Of a DNA stretch of 64,000 nt, positions 62,007-64,000 are shown piece after piece. How positions within the stretch are numbered: the stretch's first letter is position 1; each line of letters begins with the position of its first letter. Under the pieces are notes generated by a model. It was not told the DNA's origin. It worked only from the letters and a program-made list of their open reading frames with translations, and ran no database searches. The position numbers were made by a program, and so were the translations under genes. The stretch comes from Stenotrophomonas sp. VV52 (GTDB taxonomy: Bacteria; Pseudomonadota; Gammaproteobacteria; Xanthomonadales; Xanthomonadaceae), in NCBI RefSeq assembly GCF_002893095.1, contig NZ_PKQQ01000003.1:186001-250000 (forward strand), read 5' to 3'.

Positions 62007-62914
62007 CAGGCGATCCGCTCGGCGGTGAAGCGGTGCGGCTGCGCCAGCGCCGCCGGTGCGGCGGCCAGCACGTCGAATTCTTCGTGGTCGTTGGCCAGGG
62101 TCGCTTCCAGCGCGGCGTGCACGCCGGAAATCGAGCGCGACAGGGCCTGTTCGAAGCGCTCGCCACGCAGCAGGAAGGCGACCAGCAGCGACATCAACAC
62201 GTCGCCGGTGCCGGCCACGTCGACCGGAAGGTGCGGCGAGGACCAGCGCCAGACCGCGTCGCGGCTGACCGCCAGAGTGACCAGCTGACCCGGGTCGCCG
62301 CCCACGCTGTGCGCAATCACCCACTCCGGACCGCGCTGCAGCAGCGCGCGGGAGGCGGCGATGGCGTCGGCTTCGGCCAGGCTCGGCAGGCCGGTCAGGC
62401 GGCCCAGTTCGAACGCGTTGGGCGTGACCAGCCAGGCGTGCGGCAGCAGGCGTTCGGCGAAGATGGTTTCCAGCCCCGGTTCCACGTAGGGACCGGTATG
62501 GGTGTCGCCAATCACTGGGTCCAGGCAGTAGCGCAGCTGCGGCGAGGCGGGCAGCACGCGCTCGAGCCAGTCGGCGAACGCGGCACCGTTGCCGACGCTG
62601 CCGAAGTAGCCGGACACCAGCATCTTCGCGCGCGCCGGCAGGCCGCGTTCTTCCGCGCCCAGCAGCAGGTCTGCGAACCAGTCGGCCGGCAGCACGCGGC
62701 CGCGCGTGGTCGGATAGAACGGGGCATTGCTGAGCAGCGTGGTCGGCACTTCGGCCACGCGCACGCCGAGGGCGCGCAGCGGCGGCACGGCGGCGCTGTT
62801 GCCGGCGTGGCCGTACACAAGCTGCGATTGAACCGAGATGACGTCGACCGGCGACGGACCGTCCGGACGCTGGCGGCGACCGTGGACGAGGTGGCTTTCG
62901 AGGGATTCGTTCAT
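62006..62914 (-). CDS. pdxY: Pyridoxal kinase
   Basis: 302 residues. Phosphorylates pyridoxal in vitamin B6 salvage. PfkB/ribokinase-like fold with VISVQSQLVYGHAGNSAAV at the substrate site, CLDPVIGD, and the catalytic VDVAGTGDVL near residue 229. Longer N-terminus than E. coli PdxY by ~20 residues. Translationally coupled to tyrA. Confidence 0.92.
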   Translation of the reverse strand: MNESLESHLVHGRRQRPDGPSPVDVISVQSQLVYGHAGNSAAVPPLRALGVRVAEVPTTLLSNAPFYPTTRGRVLPADWFADLLLGAEERGLPARAKMLVSGYFGSVGNGAAFADWLERVLPASPQLRYCLDPVIGDTHTGPYVEPGLETIFAERLLPHAWLVTPNAFELGRLTGLPSLAEADAIAASRALLQRGPEWVIAHSVGGDPGQLVTLAVSRDAVWRWSSPHLPVDVAGTGDVLMSLLVAFLLRGERFEQALSRSISGVHAALEATLANDHEEFDVLAAAPAALAQPHRFTAERIA

Positions 62915-62943
62915 CAGGGGATTTTAGCGCCGCAGACACGAAA

Positions 62944-62968
62944 ACACCGGGACATGCCCGGTGTTTTT
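62944..62968. terminator. Intrinsic terminator after dnaJ
   Basis: Stem ACACCGGG (62944-62951) with CCCGGTGT (62957-62964), loop ACATG, A-run left and T-run right. It separates dnaJ from pdxY on the minus strand. Confidence 0.85.
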
Positions 62969-62990
62969 GTGTTGCAGGTGAAACGATCGG

Positions 62991-64000
62991 TTACGAGGTC
63001 ATGCGGTCCCAGAAACCTTTCACGCCGTCCATGAAGGTGGCCGACTTCGGCGAATGCTTGCGCGCTTCCTCGCCGGTGAAGGTGGTTTCGAACTGCTCGA
63101 GCAGCTTGCGCTGTTCGCTGGTCAGGTTGACCGGGGTCTCGACCACCACGCGGCAGTACAGGTCGCCTTCGCTGCGGCTGCGCACCGAACGCACGCCCTT
63201 GCCGCGCAGGCGGAACAGCTTGCCGGTCTGGGTTTCGGCCGGGATGCGGATTTCCGCGTAACCGCCCAGGGTCGCCACGCGCACGGTGTCGCCGAGTGCG
63301 GCCTGCGAGATGCGGATCGGCACTTCGCAGTGCAGGTCGTCGCCATCGCGCTGGAAGATCGCGTGCTCGCGCACCCGCACTTCCACGTACAGGTCGCCCG
63401 GCGGCGTACCGGCCGGACCGGCCTCGCCTTCGCCGGCCAGGCGGATGCGGTCGCCGGTGTCGACGCCGGCAGGCACCTTCACCGACAACACCTTGTCTTC
63501 CTCCACGCGACCGTTGCCGTGGCAGGTCTTGCAGGGGTTCTGGATGATCTGGCCACGCCCGTTGCAGTTGTGGCAGGCCTGCTGCATGGCGAAGATGCCG
63601 CGCTGGATGCGCACCTGGCCACGGCCCTGGCACACGCTGCAGGTTTCGACCTTGCCATCGTCCGACCCGCTGCCATGGCAGTCGTCGCACTCGGACAGGG
63701 TCGGGATTTCGATGCGGCGCTCGATGCCGCGCACCGCTTCTTCCAGGTCCAGCTCCATCACGTAGCCGATGTCGGCGCCGCGACGGGCCTGGCGCGGACC
63801 ACCACCGGCGCCACCGAAGATGTTGCCGAAGATGTCCCCGAAGATGTCGCCCATGTCCGGGCCGCCCGGACCACCACCGCCCATGCCGTGCTCGAACGCG
63901 GCGTGGCCGTGGGCGTCGTACATGCGGCGCTTGTTGGCATCGGACAGGGTTTCGTAGGCTTCCTTGCACTCCTTGAAGGAGGCTTCGGCCGCGCTGTCGC
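62991..64000 (-). CDS. dnaJ: Chaperone protein DnaJ, N-terminus outside window
   Basis: 336 residues visible; the J-domain start lies beyond position 64000. Present: end of the J domain ([16 protein letters not shown]), Gly/Phe region, four zinc-binding CxxCxGxG repeats ([32 protein letters not shown]), and the C-terminal client-binding domains. Hsp40 partner of DnaK. Confidence 0.97.
   Translation of the reverse strand, partial: DSAAEASFKECKEAYETLSDANKRRMYDAHGHAAFEHGMGGGGPGGPDMGDIFGDIFGNIFGGAGGGPRQARRGADIGYVMELDLEEAVRGIERRIEIPTLSECDDCHGSGSDDGKVETCSVCQGRGQVRIQRGIFAMQQACHNCNGRGQIIQNPCKTCHGNGRVEEDKVLSVKVPAGVDTGDRIRLAGEGEAGPAGTPPGDLYVEVRVREHAIFQRDGDDLHCEVPIRISQAALGDTVRVATLGGYAEIRIPAETQTGKLFRLRGKGVRSVRSRSEGDLYCRVVVETPVNLTSEQRKLLEQFETTFTGEEARKHSPKSATFMDGVKGFWDRMTS

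Noticed and set aside
1..64000. CRISPR arrays, tRNA/rRNA genes, insertion sequences, prophage
   Set aside because: No regularly spaced repeats, no tRNA-like cloverleaf noticed and no transposase, integrase or phage structural proteins.

Overview
The window is chromosomal DNA from a high-GC gammaproteobacterium of the family Xanthomonadaceae, most likely the Stenotrophomonas maltophilia complex. Three things point there: the protein families and gene order (ndk-rlmN-pilF-rodZ-yfgM-bamB, queA-tgt-yajC-secD-secF, cmk-rpsA-ihfB-lapB); a FabV-type enoyl reductase and a three-gene RND locus with two permeases; and at least eight short palindromes ending in GTAG/CTAC, the hallmark of Stenotrophomonas SMAG REP elements. 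I see no phage, insertion sequence, CRISPR array, rRNA or tRNA.

Layout. 1-4032 (minus): envelope/housekeeping operon (bamB start, yfgM, rodZ, pilF, rlmN, ndk). 4239-8560 (plus): fatty-acid regulator psrA and the beta-oxidation genes it probably controls, with a near-perfect PsrA-type operator at the psrA promoter. 8630-16652 (minus): galU, a CapD-like sugar dehydratase and a WecA/WbpL-like initiating transferase (surface polysaccharide), then lapB, ihfB, rpsA, cmk. 16727-22799 (plus): ribosomal protein L36, a small exported protein, the agmatine-to-putrescine pair aguA/aguB split by a large structured repeat, an acetyltransferase, a TraB-family protein and a PhyH-family dioxygenase. 22807-30535 (minus): RND efflux operon resembling SmeIJK. 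30742-31604 (plus): two c-type cytochromes. 31692-38331: uup and dbpA (divergent), then apt, selO, a glutathione transferase and a cold-shock gene. 38760-43599: RluA-family pseudouridine synthase, yaeQ, a BaiN-like flavoprotein and FimX-like c-di-GMP effector. 44105-51146 (minus): fabV, then secF-secD-yajC-tgt-queA. 51394-53527 (plus): an atypical class III aminotransferase and a LOG-family protein. 53528-56410 (minus): GAF-GAF-GGDEF-EAL protein. 56599-60775 (plus): ECF-type sigma factor with a likely anti-sigma partner, an IMPACT-family protein, an ABC exporter and a small unknown protein. 60897-64000 (minus): prephenate dehydrogenase, pyridoxal kinase and partial dnaJ.

Most of the window is ordinary core genome. 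The least explained material is non-coding: two related copies (18574-19115 and 43661-44018) of a long, multi-hairpin intergenic repeat. The gene directly upstream of each copy (aguA, fimX) is strongly enriched in G-ending codons toward its 3' end. Other points worth checking are an attenuator-like hairpin inside the ndk leader, -10 hexamers placed so close to start codons that uup, dbpA, yigZ and the gene starting at 39650 may be leaderless, a cluster of DnaA-box-like 9-mers at 60838-60883, and unequal proton-relay residues in the two RND permeases.
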